From Selenomonadales bacterium (GTDB lineage: Bacteria; Bacillota; Negativicutes; Sporomusales; UBA7701), in contig JARKNV010000047.1 in assembly GCA_029976065.1 (NCBI GenBank), positions 1 through 64,000 on the forward strand: DNA of 64,000 bases, written 5' to 3'. Shown here in pieces: positions 51,654 to 60,393 of the stretch. Both the position numbers and the translations under genes were made by a program. The notes under the pieces were generated by a model, which worked only from the letters and a program-made list of their open reading frames with translations, ran no database searches and was not told the DNA's origin. Positions within the stretch are counted from its first letter, which is position 1, and each line of letters opens with the position of its first letter.

Positions 51654-52910
51654 TCAGCCCTGTGAGCGGGCCGCTTCGTTTTGCGCCGCCGTACGCCGCG
51701 CCAAGCTGTTCCGGTAAATCCTGAACGCCGTGAACAACAGCAGGCCGGCGACATTGACAAATATAGCGACGACGAACGCCTGCCGGTAATCGCCGTAAGC
51801 CTGCTTGGCCATCGCCGCCAGCAACGGGCCTACATACGCCGCGATCGCCACCGTCAGAAACATGATCCCGAAATTCACGCCCAGGTTCTTCGTGCCGAAG
51901 AAATCGGCCGTAAACGGCGCGATAAGCGCCATGAAACCACCGTAGCACAAACCGATAAGCGCCACCATAGCCACGAGCGGATAATAACTGGCAACCTGGG
52001 TCAGCGCACCCATACCAATCGCGCCGAGGATGAACAGCACCACCACAACCGGCGTACGGCCGATCTTATCGGAAATCCAGCCCCAGCAGACCCGGCCGCC
52101 CGTATTGAAAACCGCCAGCAGGCCCACCACAACCGCGGCCGCCTGCGGGGTAATCTTGGCAATATCCTGGGCGATCGGCGACGCGTGGCCGATCATCATC
52201 ATCCCGTTCACATACCCCAGCGTCAGCATGCCCGCCAGGAAATAAAACGACGGATCCCGCAGCATCTGTTGCCACGTCTTCTCCACGCTGTACGCCGCCT
52301 GCGCCGCGCCCGTCGTCGGCGGAGCCCAGCCCGCCGGGCGGTAACCGTCCGGCGCCGTTTTCACCAGCCGGGAAACCACGCCGACAACGATAATTATGGC
52401 TACCCCCAATATCTTCAGGGTCGTCAGAATACCGTACTGGGCAACCAGGGCAACCGAAACCGGCGCCCAGATCACCGGGCCCACCCCGCAGCCGCCGGTC
52501 AGCAGGCCGGAAACCAGGCCCCGCCGGTCAGGGAAAAACCGCACCATATTGGGCATCGTCGCCCCGGGATACACCGTCCCCAGCCCGATCCCCGCCAGCA
52601 CGGCGCACACATACAAGTGCGTCAGCGAATCGGTGAACCCCATGCCGCCGATGCCGGCCCCGAACAGCGTACCGCCGATAAGCATCAGCTGCCGCGGCTG
52701 AATATAATCAAGGGCCTTGCCCGCGAAAATCGCCGTCGTCGCCGCGGTCGACATGATAAGCGTAAATGATAGCGAAGCATCGGCAGGCGACCAGTTAAAC
52801 AGGCTTACCAGCGGTTTCTGGAACACGCTCCAGGCGTAGGAAAGGCCGGTGCACATACTGGCGATCGTGCATGCCAGCAGCGAAATCCATCGCTGGGAAT
52901 CGTAATTCAT
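51654..52910 (-). CDS. MFS transporter, OFA (oxalate/formate antiporter) family
   Basis: A 418-residue 12-helix MFS protein. LSYAWSVFQKPL in the first helix, the GTVYPGATMPNMVRFFPDRRGLVSGLLTGG stretch in helices 4-5 (given here only as landmarks near residues 112-141) and GGRVCWGWISDKIGRTP in the middle loop are typical of the OFA family. It exchanges or takes up organic acids. It is the first gene of the operon that goes on to encode the molybdoenzymes and is transcribed from the sigma-54 promoter at 53.08 kb, suggesting that its substrate feeds those enzymes. Confidence 0.85.
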   Translation of the reverse strand: MNYDSQRWISLLACTIASMCTGLSYAWSVFQKPLVSLFNWSPADASLSFTLIMSTAATTAIFAGKALDYIQPRQLMLIGGTLFGAGIGGMGFTDSLTHLYVCAVLAGIGLGTVYPGATMPNMVRFFPDRRGLVSGLLTGGCGVGPVIWAPVSVALVAQYGILTTLKILGVAIIIVVGVVSRLVKTAPDGYRPAGWAPPTTGAAQAAYSVEKTWQQMLRDPSFYFLAGMLTLGYVNGMMMIGHASPIAQDIAKITPQAAAVVVGLLAVFNTGGRVCWGWISDKIGRTPVVVVLFILGAIGMGALTQVASYYPLVAMVALIGLCYGGFMALIAPFTADFFGTKNLGVNFGIMFLTVAIAAYVGPLLAAMAKQAYGDYRQAFVVAIFVNVAGLLLFTAFRIYRNSLARRTAAQNEAARSQG

Positions 52911-53078
52911 TTACCCCATACCCCCAAATATCACTTCAATATAAAAAAACAACAAAAAACACCCGGATAATATCAAATCCCGAAAATCGCGATTCCAGAC
53001 CTCCTTTGCGGCGAATACCGGGCGGCCCCGCGCGGCGCTGCGCACCTGCAGCCGAAACGGACGCCTCCCCGCTACTAT

Positions 53079-53096
53079 TGCAATAAACGTGCCAGC
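53079..53096 (-). promoter_or_regulatory. sigma-54 promoter of the OFA/molybdoenzyme operon
   Basis: On the minus strand TGGCACGTTTATTGCA: -24 GG at 53092-53093, -12 GC at 53080-53081, ten bases between. Confidence 0.93.
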
Positions 53097-53241
53097 ACTT
53101 CGCGACCGGCGCGGCCGGCAAAAAAACCGCGGCACCGTTTTTTCTCCCCCAATAAAATCAAGCTTTTCCCCACCTTTCGCGGCCCGATTTTTTTCTCCAC
53201 TCCAGCTTCCCAATCACTCTCGGCCGGCAGCGATAATCCTG

Positions 53242-53267
53242 TTTTGCGATTACAGTATCATTTTGGA
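53242..53267. promoter_or_regulatory. conserved upstream element B
   Basis: Plus strand TTTTGCGATTACAGTATCA then TTTTGGA. Centre 175 bp from the -12 element. Same sequence pattern and orientation as elements A and C. Confidence 0.82.
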
Positions 53268-53343
53268 ACAGCGCCGTCCCCGGCCGCGCATTTCTGCGAA
53301 AAAACGCCGGAAGCCTTGATTTAAGCCGCTGCGGCCGCAATGG

Positions 53344-53391
53344 GAAAGCCCCTCGGGGCCGGCGTCGCCGCGGTCCGCAGGGGCTTCTTTA
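53344..53391 (+). terminator. terminator-like hairpin in the control region
   Basis: AAGCCCCT-CGG and CCG-CAGGGGCTT with a TCTTT tail. No gene precedes it on the plus strand, so it may insulate or attenuate a leader transcript of the activator. Confidence 0.6.
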
Positions 53392-53624
53392 AGGAATATT
53401 GAAAAATTTCAAAGGAATTTCCAATGAAAATCCAATAATTAAGGTTTATAATGATATAGTATTATTGTATCGGAATATTTTTGCACCCGGGATAGATATC
53501 GGCAGCGGTCGCCAATCTGCCGAAATACAAAATGCCCTGACCCGGGCGATCTAATCCCGGACAACAATCCCGCTTTCCTGCCCGTACTTTTGCCGAACGA
53601 AAAAATCGTGGAGGAGTGAGCAAA

Positions 53625-55787
53625 ATGAGCCATAGCCAGAAAACTATCAACGCACAAGTTAATTTTTTCACAAGTGACGAAGCGCTTTCCTCCGTCGAAT
53701 TGGTTTCCCATGAGCGGTGGCAGGCTCTGCTCAGGTACAAGCAGGTATTCCTGAAAAACGAGGCCGAGGACCCGCGCGGCTATCCTTACATGAACCAGGA
53801 AGTCGCCGCCTCCTGGATCAGATCCCGCAACCTGGGAGTCAATCCCGCCACCGTCGTCACCCGTCCGAACATGAGCCCCGAGCAGCTCGCCAAACTGCTC
53901 GACCAGCACCGCATCCTCATCGACATCACCAACTCCCTGGTGAAATCCTTCAAAAACCTCCTCTTCTCCTGCGGCTATCTGCTCTACCTGTTCGACAAAA
54001 CCGGGGTCGTGCTCCTGAACGAAGGAGACTGGCGCCGTTTTCCGCCTTTGTTCGCCGACCGCACCTCCCGGCAGGGGATCGTCGCCGACGAGCACACCGA
54101 AGGCACCACCGCCCACGAGTTGTGCTTCCGCCTCAAACGCCCCGTGCAGCTGCTGGGCCCCGAACATTACTGCGAAGCCTTCCAGAACTGTATCGCCTCC
54201 GCCGCGCCCATCCAGGACGAAAACGGCACCGTCCAGGCCGCTCTCGTGCTGCTCAGCCAGCCGCTCCAGGACCCGCGGGAAGACACCCTGAAAACCCTCA
54301 GCATGCACAGCTTCGCGCTCACCACCTCGATGGCCGTAGCCATCGAAACCGGGCTAAAGCTCAATAAAACCGTCAACGAACTCTGCAGCACCAACCGGAA
54401 AGTCGAAGCCCTCGACAACCACCTCAAAAACACCACCGACAAACTGATCGCCGTCCACCACACCTTAAGCGCCACCATGGCCTTCGTCGAAGAAGGCATC
54501 GTCGCCGTCGACCGCAACGGAACGATAATCTTCGCCAACCGGGACGGCATGCGCATCCTCAAAATCCGCCACGAAGACGTCGGCAAAAGAAACATCCGCG
54601 ATTTCCTCAGCAGCGACTCCACCCTCATGGCGCAGGCGGAAAAAGGCGAAATCATCCGCACCGAAGAACTCATCGGCGTCGGCGGCGACCGGCAGCTTCC
54701 CTTCCAGATCGTCATCCGGCCGATAATCAACCAGGCGACCGACGAACTCAACGTCGCCGTCCTGAAATTCATCTCCGCCGAAAAAACCGCCGCCCAGGCC
54801 AGCGCAAAATCAAACGGCATGGCCGTCCACACCTTCGCCGACATCATCACCGACAACGCCGACTTCAAACGGACCATCGCCATGGCCCAGCGTTTCGCCG
54901 TCTCCGCCGAAAACATCATGCTCACCGGGGAAAGCGGCACAGGCAAGGAACTGTTCGCCCAGGCCATCCACAACATCCACCGGCCCCAGGGACCGTTTAT
55001 GGCCGTCAACTGCGCCGCCATGCCCCGGGAACTCATCGGCAGCGAACTGTTCGGCTATGAAGGCGGCAGCTTCACCGGCGCCGAACGCAGCGGCAAACCG
55101 GGCAAGATCGAACTCGCCCACGGCGGGACGCTCTTCCTCGACGAAATCGGCGACATGCCGCTCGAACTCCAGGCCGTACTCCTCCGGACCCTCGAAGACA
55201 AGCAGGTTATGAGAGTAGGCGGCAACCGCTACAAAAAAGTCGATTTCCGTATAATCGTCGCCACGAATAAAGACCTCTACCAAATGGTCAAAGACGGCCA
55301 ATTCCGGGAAGACCTCTACTTCCGCCTGTCCGTGCTGACCGTCAGCATCCCGCCCCTCAGGGAAAGAAGCGGCGACATCGAACTGCTCAACAAACACTTC
55401 ATCGAGCAATACTGTCTGCGCCACGGCTGGAAAATCCCCCGGATCAGCCCGGCCGCCCAGAAAAAGATCAGCGAATACTCCTGGCCCGGCAACGTGCGGC
55501 AACTGCAAAACGCCATCATCCACGCCGTCAACACCGCCCAGGATGACGTCATCAAACCCGAGAACCTGCCGAACTACATCCTGGCCGACACCTGCCCGGT
55601 CAAACCCGGCCAGCTCAGCGACACCAATAAAATCGGCGAAATCCTCTGCCTGGAAAAACTCGAAAAGGCCGCCATCGAAGCCGCCCTGCTCCACGCCAAC
55701 AACTGTCCCCGCACAGCGGCCGAGGTTCTGGGCATAAGCCGCTCCACCCTTTACCGGAAACTAAAGGATTTCAAAATCAACTACTGA
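53625..55787 (+). CDS. sigma-54-dependent activator, AcoR-like
   Basis: A 720-residue activator. The N-terminal third resembles the AcoR sensor ([13 protein letters not shown], then a GAF-like domain with [12 protein letters not shown]). A PAS domain follows ([21 protein letters not shown]). The AAA+ domain has [14 protein letters not shown] (variant of GAFTGA) and [10 protein letters not shown]; the Fis HTH is [20 protein letters not shown] 53625 follows GGAGG by ten bases. It lies beside the molybdoenzyme operon and should act through elements A, B and C. The ligand is unknown. Confidence 0.88.
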   Translation: MSHSQKTINAQVNFFTSDEALSSVELVSHERWQALLRYKQVFLKNEAEDPRGYPYMNQEVAASWIRSRNLGVNPATVVTRPNMSPEQLAKLLDQHRILIDITNSLVKSFKNLLFSCGYLLYLFDKTGVVLLNEGDWRRFPPLFADRTSRQGIVADEHTEGTTAHELCFRLKRPVQLLGPEHYCEAFQNCIASAAPIQDENGTVQAALVLLSQPLQDPREDTLKTLSMHSFALTTSMAVAIETGLKLNKTVNELCSTNRKVEALDNHLKNTTDKLIAVHHTLSATMAFVEEGIVAVDRNGTIIFANRDGMRILKIRHEDVGKRNIRDFLSSDSTLMAQAEKGEIIRTEELIGVGGDRQLPFQIVIRPIINQATDELNVAVLKFISAEKTAAQASAKSNGMAVHTFADIITDNADFKRTIAMAQRFAVSAENIMLTGESGTGKELFAQAIHNIHRPQGPFMAVNCAAMPRELIGSELFGYEGGSFTGAERSGKPGKIELAHGGTLFLDEIGDMPLELQAVLLRTLEDKQVMRVGGNRYKKVDFRIIVATNKDLYQMVKDGQFREDLYFRLSVLTVSIPPLRERSGDIELLNKHFIEQYCLRHGWKIPRISPAAQKKISEYSWPGNVRQLQNAIIHAVNTAQDDVIKPENLPNYILADTCPVKPGQLSDTNKIGEILCLEKLEKAAIEAALLHANNCPRTAAEVLGISRSTLYRKLKDFKINY

Positions 55788-55798
55788 AACCGCCAAAC

Positions 55799-55831
55799 CA
55801 AAAGGCTCCTTTCGCAAGAGGGAGCCTTTTT
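55799..55831 (+). terminator. terminator of the activator gene
   Basis: AAAGGCTCC-TTTCGCAAGAGG-GAGCCTTTTT. Confidence 0.85.
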
Positions 55832-55873
55832 ATTTTGCCCCTTTTCGACCGCGCCGGCAATGTGTGAAAAATA

Positions 55874-55900
55874 TCCTAAAATGATACTGAATTCGCAAAA
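55874..55900. promoter_or_regulatory. conserved upstream element C
   Basis: Plus strand TCCTAAAATGATACTG then AATTCGCAAAA, the reverse complement form of elements A and B; orientation relative to its own plus-strand promoter is the same. Centre 179 bp from the -12 at 56065-56066. Confidence 0.82.
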
Positions 55901-56050
55901 AAGGAATGTCCCTCGGCCGTCTACATTCCTCATCCTGCCCCCCTTCGCCGCCGATTTCGCGGATGCAAAACGCATCCAAGCCGCTTGCATGGCCGAACGG
56001 CAAAACCCGGCAGACCGGGCGCCGGACCGTTTGTCCCTCCTATCCCGGTG

Positions 56051-56067
56051 CTGGCACGGTTATTGCA
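56051..56067 (+). promoter_or_regulatory. sigma-54 promoter of the zinc-ribbon gene
   Basis: TGGCACGGTTATTGCA (56052-56067): GG at 56053-56054, GC at 56065-56066, ten bases between. Confidence 0.93.
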
Positions 56068-56107
56068 TATTATTGGTAATACAATACTATGCAGGAGGTA
56101 TCATGAT

Positions 56108-56251
56108 ATGTGTTTTCGTCCAGGGGGAGTAGCTAAACCGCAGGAGTGCCCGAACTGCAAAAAGAAAATCGCCTCGATCGGCGGCGTCAAGCAAAAAGTC
56201 TGTCCCTTCTGCAAAACGCCGTTGCCGGCCGAAGACCAGGCTGAAAAGTAA
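56108..56251 (+). CDS. 47-residue zinc-ribbon protein
   Basis: MCFRPGGVAKPQECPNCKKK, then VCPFCKTPLPAEDQ: two CxxC knuckles of a zinc ribbon. ATG 56108 follows GGAGG; the frame extends further upstream but the sigma-54 promoter lies inside that part. It is the only gene behind its sigma-54 promoter before two terminators. Small but preceded by a perfect promoter, conserved element C and a strong ribosome site, so it is very likely real. It may be a chaperone, a metal carrier or an adaptor for the molybdoenzymes. Confidence 0.75.
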   Translation: MCFRPGGVAKPQECPNCKKKIASIGGVKQKVCPFCKTPLPAEDQAEK

Positions 56252-56267
56252 GCCGGTGCCCTGAAGC

Positions 56268-56356
56268 CGTCCGCCCCGGGCGTCAAGCGCCCGGAGGCGG
56301 AAAATACGCGGGGGAGTGAAAGTTACCTTCGTTTCAGCAAAACTCCCCCGATTTTA
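56268..56356 (+). terminator. two terminator hairpins after the zinc-ribbon gene
   Basis: TCCGCC..GGCGGA with CGGGCG/CGCCCG inside (56268-56301), then CGGGGGAGTGAAA..TTTCA..ACTCCCCCG (56312-56351) followed by ATTTT. Confidence 0.75.
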
Positions 56357-56401
56357 CTGCGGTACTATTGATACTGCCGCGGTACCGGGAGAGAGATTCT
56401 A

Positions 56402-57013
56402 TTGCGAGACAGAATTATAGCGGCGGCTTTACGCCAGATGAATACGCACGGCATAAAGTTTACGACCGCCGAATTAGCCCGTGAACTGGGCGTCAGCAAG
56501 CGGGCCATCTACGATCACTTCACCTCCAAACAGCACCTGATCGACTGCGTCCTCGACACCATCATCGCCGACCTCAGGCAGCAGATCTCCGGCATCGTCT
56601 ACGACGACAGCCTGGATATCTTCGACCGGATCAAGGCGCTGATGGTTCTGAACCCCAAAGGCTTCGGCCATGTCAACACACAGGTGATCGAAGACGTGCG
56701 GCGCTTCATGCCACAGGAATGGGCCAAATTCGAAAAATTCTTCATGGAAAGGTGGCGGATGCTCGAGCAGATAATCGAGGAAGGGTCTAACAAAGGTTTA
56801 GTGGCAAAGGTAGACTTAGTCATCCTGAACAAAGTATACATGGGTGCCATTGATCAATTACTTGACTGGCAATTTCTCGCCCAAAACAACATCACCTTCA
56901 ACAACGCGATGATTAAAGCTGCCGAAATCCTGATCGGAGGCCTGAAAGCGCCCGGTCCGAGGCCTGATGCCGCCGGACAGCCCCGCGCAACCGCGTGCGG
57001 AACGGAGCAATGA
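56402..57013 (+). CDS. TetR-family regulator
   Basis: A 203-residue TetR protein beginning at TTG after GGGAGAGAG. HTH: RIIAAALRQMNTHGIKF, TAELARELGVSKRAIYDHF (about 19-37). The C-terminal domain is acidic-then-basic with no known ligand motif. It precedes the AAHS-type transporter gene, with a short hairpin and a CTTGC-type dyad between them; it probably regulates that transporter. Upstream, GCGGTAC occurs twice near 56.36-56.39 kb, a possible binding region. Confidence 0.85.
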   Translation: MRDRIIAAALRQMNTHGIKFTTAELARELGVSKRAIYDHFTSKQHLIDCVLDTIIADLRQQISGIVYDDSLDIFDRIKALMVLNPKGFGHVNTQVIEDVRRFMPQEWAKFEKFFMERWRMLEQIIEEGSNKGLVAKVDLVILNKVYMGAIDQLLDWQFLAQNNITFNNAMIKAAEILIGGLKAPGPRPDAAGQPRATACGTEQ

Positions 57014-57046
57014 GCGCCTGTAGACGGGTCGCCCGTTTGCCAGAAT

Positions 57047-57063
57047 ACTTGCCGCGTGCAAGT
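57047..57063. promoter_or_regulatory. dyad upstream of the AAHS transporter gene
   Basis: ACTTGC-CGCGT-GCAAGT, perfect 6-bp arms, 26 bases before the GTG start. Candidate operator of the adjacent TetR. Confidence 0.6.
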
Positions 57064-57088
57064 GGGTTAGCGAAAGGAGAATGAAAAA

Positions 57089-58450
57089 GTGAAAAACTTT
57101 ACCATCTCTGAAGTAATCGATTCCTTGGGGGTAAACAAGTTTACCTGGTCGGTATTTTTCTTCCTCGGCATGTCCATGGTTTTCGATGGCTATGATTATA
57201 TGGTTGTTTCCTATACCATGCCGCAAATCGCCGCCGAGTGGCATCTGGACAAAGTCGCGATGGGCAGCCTGTCGTCGTGGAGCCTCTTCGGCCTGATCAT
57301 CGGCGGTGCGGTTTCCGGCATCGTCTCCGACAAGATCGGCCGCCGCAAAACCCTCGTCTACTCGATCGCCGCTTATTCGCTGCTGACCATTCCCATCTAC
57401 TTCGCGACCAGCTTCGAACAGTTCGCCCTCTTCCGCGTCCTCGCCGGTGTCGGCCTCGGCGCCTGCATCCCCGTCGTCACCACCATCTTCTCCGAATCCA
57501 CGCCTACGCCGCGCCGCGCCCTGTTCATCACCTTCGGCATGGCCTGGATGATCGTCGGCTGGGTGCTCGGCGGCCTCATCCCCACCCTGCTCGTCCCGAC
57601 CCACGGCTGGCGTATCTGCTACCTCATCGGCGGCGCTCCCGCCCTGTACGCCCTCTTCCTCTACTTCAGAATGCACGAATCGGCGTACTGGCTGGCCGGC
57701 AAAGGCCGCAAAGCCGAAGCGAACGAAATTCTCAACTACATCGAGAACCTTGCCACCGGCAAAGTCACCCCGCGTGACCCCGAGCTCCTCGTCGTCCCGC
57801 CGAGGCCCAAAGTCGTCGGCCCCGCCGCCCTGTTCTCCAAGGACTACTGGATGATCACCGCCGGCGTCTGGATCACCTACTTCTGCGGCTGTTTCACCGT
57901 ATACGGCCTCAATGCCTGGCTGCCTTCCCTCATGCTTGAGAAAGGCTTCAAGCTCACCTCCGCCTACGCGCTGGCCATCGCCAACAACGCCGCCGCCGTA
58001 GTCGCCAACTGTTCCACCGGCTTCGTCGCCGAGATCATCGGCCGCCGGCCGAACCTCATCATGTCCTACCTGCTCGGCGGCGTCTCGATCGTCATCATGG
58101 CGTTCGTCAGCGGCAGCTTCGGCGTCATCCTCGCGGCCAACATCTTCATGGGCTTCGCCATCAACTACGCCATCACCGCTGTGCAGCCGCTGATGGCCGA
58201 AGGCTATCCCACCGAGTTCCGCAACACCGGCGTCGCCTGGTGCCAGGCGTTCGGCCGTCTCGGCGGCGCCCTCGCCCCGATCGTTGCCGGCGTTATCATG
58301 AGCATGAAGCTCGGCCCGCAGATGTCCTTCCTGTTCTACGTTATCCCGGCGATTATCGGCGCCCTGGCCGCCTTCCTGTTCGTCAAAAAGGAAACCAAGG
58401 GCAAATCCCTCGACCAGCTCGCCCAGGAAACGCACACCATCGGCCACTAA
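57089..58450 (+). CDS. MFS transporter, AAHS (aromatic acid:H+ symporter) type
   Basis: A 453-residue 12-helix MFS protein with the DGYDYMVVSYTMPQIAAEW start of helix 1 and SGIVSDKIGRRKTLVY after helix 2, as in AAHS and related symporters. GTG 57089 follows AAGGAG by ten bases. Family members import aromatic acids, but also other carboxylates, so the substrate is only suggestive. It lies in the sigma-54/TetR neighbourhood and could supply the substrate of the molybdoenzymes. A strong terminator follows. Confidence 0.82.
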   Translation: MKNFTISEVIDSLGVNKFTWSVFFFLGMSMVFDGYDYMVVSYTMPQIAAEWHLDKVAMGSLSSWSLFGLIIGGAVSGIVSDKIGRRKTLVYSIAAYSLLTIPIYFATSFEQFALFRVLAGVGLGACIPVVTTIFSESTPTPRRALFITFGMAWMIVGWVLGGLIPTLLVPTHGWRICYLIGGAPALYALFLYFRMHESAYWLAGKGRKAEANEILNYIENLATGKVTPRDPELLVVPPRPKVVGPAALFSKDYWMITAGVWITYFCGCFTVYGLNAWLPSLMLEKGFKLTSAYALAIANNAAAVVANCSTGFVAEIIGRRPNLIMSYLLGGVSIVIMAFVSGSFGVILAANIFMGFAINYAITAVQPLMAEGYPTEFRNTGVAWCQAFGRLGGALAPIVAGVIMSMKLGPQMSFLFYVIPAIIGALAAFLFVKKETKGKSLDQLAQETHTIGH

Positions 58451-58520
58451 ATCCCACGGCAAAAAAGACGTATACCAGCTCAAAACGCTGCCGTTTGATT
58501 TTGCCAACCAACAGAGCTCA

Positions 58521-58558
58521 AGAAGCGCCCTGCTTTTGGTAAAAGGCAGGGCGCTTCT
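58521..58558 (+). terminator. terminator after the AAHS transporter gene
   Basis: AGAAGCGCCCTGC-TTTTGGTAAAAG-GCAGGGCGCTTCT. Confidence 0.85.
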
Positions 58559-58629
58559 CCGCAAAAGCAGGATTTCGCGCGTGGGCACGTGAATAAAATA
58601 ACAAGACAAGCATGTAAGGAGGGAGACGA

Positions 58630-59445
58630 GTGACAAAACTGGAAGCCGCCCTTGCAGCTGCCGAATTATTCCGCGACATCAACGTCTTTGACTGTTCCGC
58701 GATGGTTACCGATGCTCAGGGAAACATCCTCCATCACATCCAGGCCAAAACCTTCAAAGAAAACGTCGTTATCGGGCAACCCGCCCCCGGCGGCGCCGCC
58801 AAGCGGGTAGTCGAAACGAAAGAACCGGTGAGGGTCGACGTACCTGAAAAGGCTTACGGCGTAAAACTCAGGGCGATAATGAGGCCGATTTTCGAAGACG
58901 ACGGCACCTTCTCCGGCATCGTCGGCAACGCGATCAACATGCAGACGACGGCCTCCCTGCACGAAGCTTCCCAGAACATCGCCTCCATCGCCCAGGAAAT
59001 GACCGCCACCGCCCAAGAACTCGCAACCACGGCCACTCAACTGGCCGAAAGCCTCGTAAGCGTCCGCAGCGTCAGCGAAGGCGTCCTCACCGAAATCGCC
59101 AAGACCGACAGCATCCTCCAGTTCGTCAGCGACGTCGCCCAGAGCTCCAACCTGCTGGGCCTCAACGCCGCCATCGAAGCCGCCCGGGCCGGCGAGCAGG
59201 GCCGTGGCTTCGCGGTCGTGGCCGAAGAAATCCGCAAAATGGCCACAAACAGCGCCGAGTCGGTCAACAACATCAAAACAATTCTCGAAAACATCCACAA
59301 ACAAACCGAATCGGTAGTCGCCACCATCGCCGCCGCCGCCCAGACGGGCGAACGGCAGGCGGCCGCCACCGAACAAATATCCGCCACCATGCAGCAGCTG
59401 GCCTCGACAGCCGCCGAGGTCGAACGGGTCGCCGCCTCGATCTGA
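58630..59445 (+). CDS. soluble methyl-accepting-chemotaxis-like signalling protein
   Basis: A 271-residue protein without membrane segments. The N-terminal region (about 1-110, with [18 protein letters not shown] and [18 protein letters not shown]) looks like a single PAS/Cache-like sensor; the C-terminal half is an MCP coiled coil with the conserved tip [20 protein letters not shown] and [10 protein letters not shown]. The signalling domain is shorter than in classical MCPs. GTG follows AGGAGGGAG. It could talk to CheA/CheW in the cytoplasm; no che genes are nearby. Confidence 0.82.
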   Translation: MTKLEAALAAAELFRDINVFDCSAMVTDAQGNILHHIQAKTFKENVVIGQPAPGGAAKRVVETKEPVRVDVPEKAYGVKLRAIMRPIFEDDGTFSGIVGNAINMQTTASLHEASQNIASIAQEMTATAQELATTATQLAESLVSVRSVSEGVLTEIAKTDSILQFVSDVAQSSNLLGLNAAIEAARAGEQGRGFAVVAEEIRKMATNSAESVNNIKTILENIHKQTESVVATIAAAAQTGERQAAATEQISATMQQLASTAAEVERVAASI

Positions 59446-59467
59446 CCGCAGACAAACCAACACGCAC

Positions 59468-59504
59468 GAGAGGACCGAATCCTGCCGGGATTCGGTCCTC
59501 TCGT
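59468..59504 (+). terminator. terminator after the MCP-like gene
   Basis: CGAGAGGACCGAATCC-TGCC-GGGATTCGGTCCTCTCG followed by TTT. Confidence 0.9.
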
Positions 59505-59524
59505 TTATCCGCAATATATGCCGT

Positions 59525-60337
59525 TCAGGACACGACCATCTCGCCCTGCCCCGCAAGGCGGTCGAGCTCGCATCGCAGCCATGCCACCCGCTCGGCCACA
59601 TTTTTCGTATGATCGACGAGAACGTATACATTAGGCAGACAACTCCTGTTCACTGGAGCAATCGTCCTGACCGCCGGCCGCTGCTGGCAGACCCGCCTGC
59701 CCCTCTGCTCAAGAAACTGCTTGGCCTCCCTCTCCGTGGCAAACAGCGGCACGATCAGATCGCCGCTCGCCCAGGCCGCCCAGCGCCCGCGCTTGTACTT
59801 GGCAATCATATAATCCACGCCCGCGCCGGCATCGACGGCCGGCTCAGGGCGGTCGCATTCATCCCAGTAGCCCAGGTGGCGCATAACGTCGCCGTAGCTC
59901 ACCTTGGCGATATCGGCGGTCATAAAAGCGTGATAATCGGCAAGCGCCTTTTGCGCCGGCGAAGCATACAACATCAGCGGCATTTCCTCCGCCGCCTCGT
60001 TCAGCACCGCCATGACGCCGTCGACCAGCTTGCCGGCATCCGCCTTGTGCTGGAAGGTCAACATCCGCTGTTTGTGATGCCTTCCTTCAGCCTCGTCCTT
60101 GGCAAAGCCCCGCGCGTCCAGCAGCCCCCCGATGCTCTCGAGGTTATTGAACACCTCGCAGTCGACCACCAGCGAGGGCCGCACGCCGCCAATCCCCGTC
60201 GCCGTCCGCAGCGAAATGGTATCGGGCCTGTGCAAGCGCCCTTGGTCGACAAAGTTCCCCCGGGAGAAATAGACACCCTCCCGTGTCAACATATCCACCA
60301 TTGCCGTGGTAGTGTAGTGCCGATAATTGATAAGCAC
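59525..60337 (-). CDS. protein of unknown function in the Mo-cofactor cluster
   Basis: About 270 residues from GTG 60337 (after GAGGATTGGGGA). Visible parts: INYRHYTTTAMVDMLTREG, a TISLRTATGIGGVRPSL stretch and a C-terminal region FATEREAKQFLEQRG that faintly resembles NosL-type proteins. No signal peptide, two Cys only in the last part (VCQQRP, SCLPN). A longer frame to 60520 enters the MOSC gene and is not supported. I do not know its function. It is transcribed with moaA, moaC and MOSC. Confidence 0.55.
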   Translation of the reverse strand: MLINYRHYTTTAMVDMLTREGVYFSRGNFVDQGRLHRPDTISLRTATGIGGVRPSLVVDCEVFNNLESIGGLLDARGFAKDEAEGRHHKQRMLTFQHKADAGKLVDGVMAVLNEAAEEMPLMLYASPAQKALADYHAFMTADIAKVSYGDVMRHLGYWDECDRPEPAVDAGAGVDYMIAKYKRGRWAAWASGDLIVPLFATEREAKQFLEQRGRRVCQQRPAVRTIAPVNRSCLPNVYVLVDHTKNVAERVAWLRCELDRLAGQGEMVVS

Positions 60338-60393
60338 TCCCCAATCCTCCCCTTCCGGCCCGCGCCGCCACCCAGGGCCCGGTCCCGGCCAAA

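Larger units (their letters stand above)
52911..53624. other. divergent control region between the molybdoenzyme operon and its activator
   Basis: About 700 bases. Contains the minus-strand sigma-54 promoter (53.08 kb), conserved upstream element B (53.25 kb), an orphan terminator-like hairpin (53.34-53.39 kb), a direct TTTATAATGATATAG -10-like region near 53.45 kb and the activator's ribosome site. The 52.92-53.07 kb part shows nothing else. Confidence 0.7.

Noticed and set aside
59525-60337. NosL annotation
   Set aside because: Only the short FATEREAKQF-like stretch is similar; no lipoprotein signal or copper ligands.
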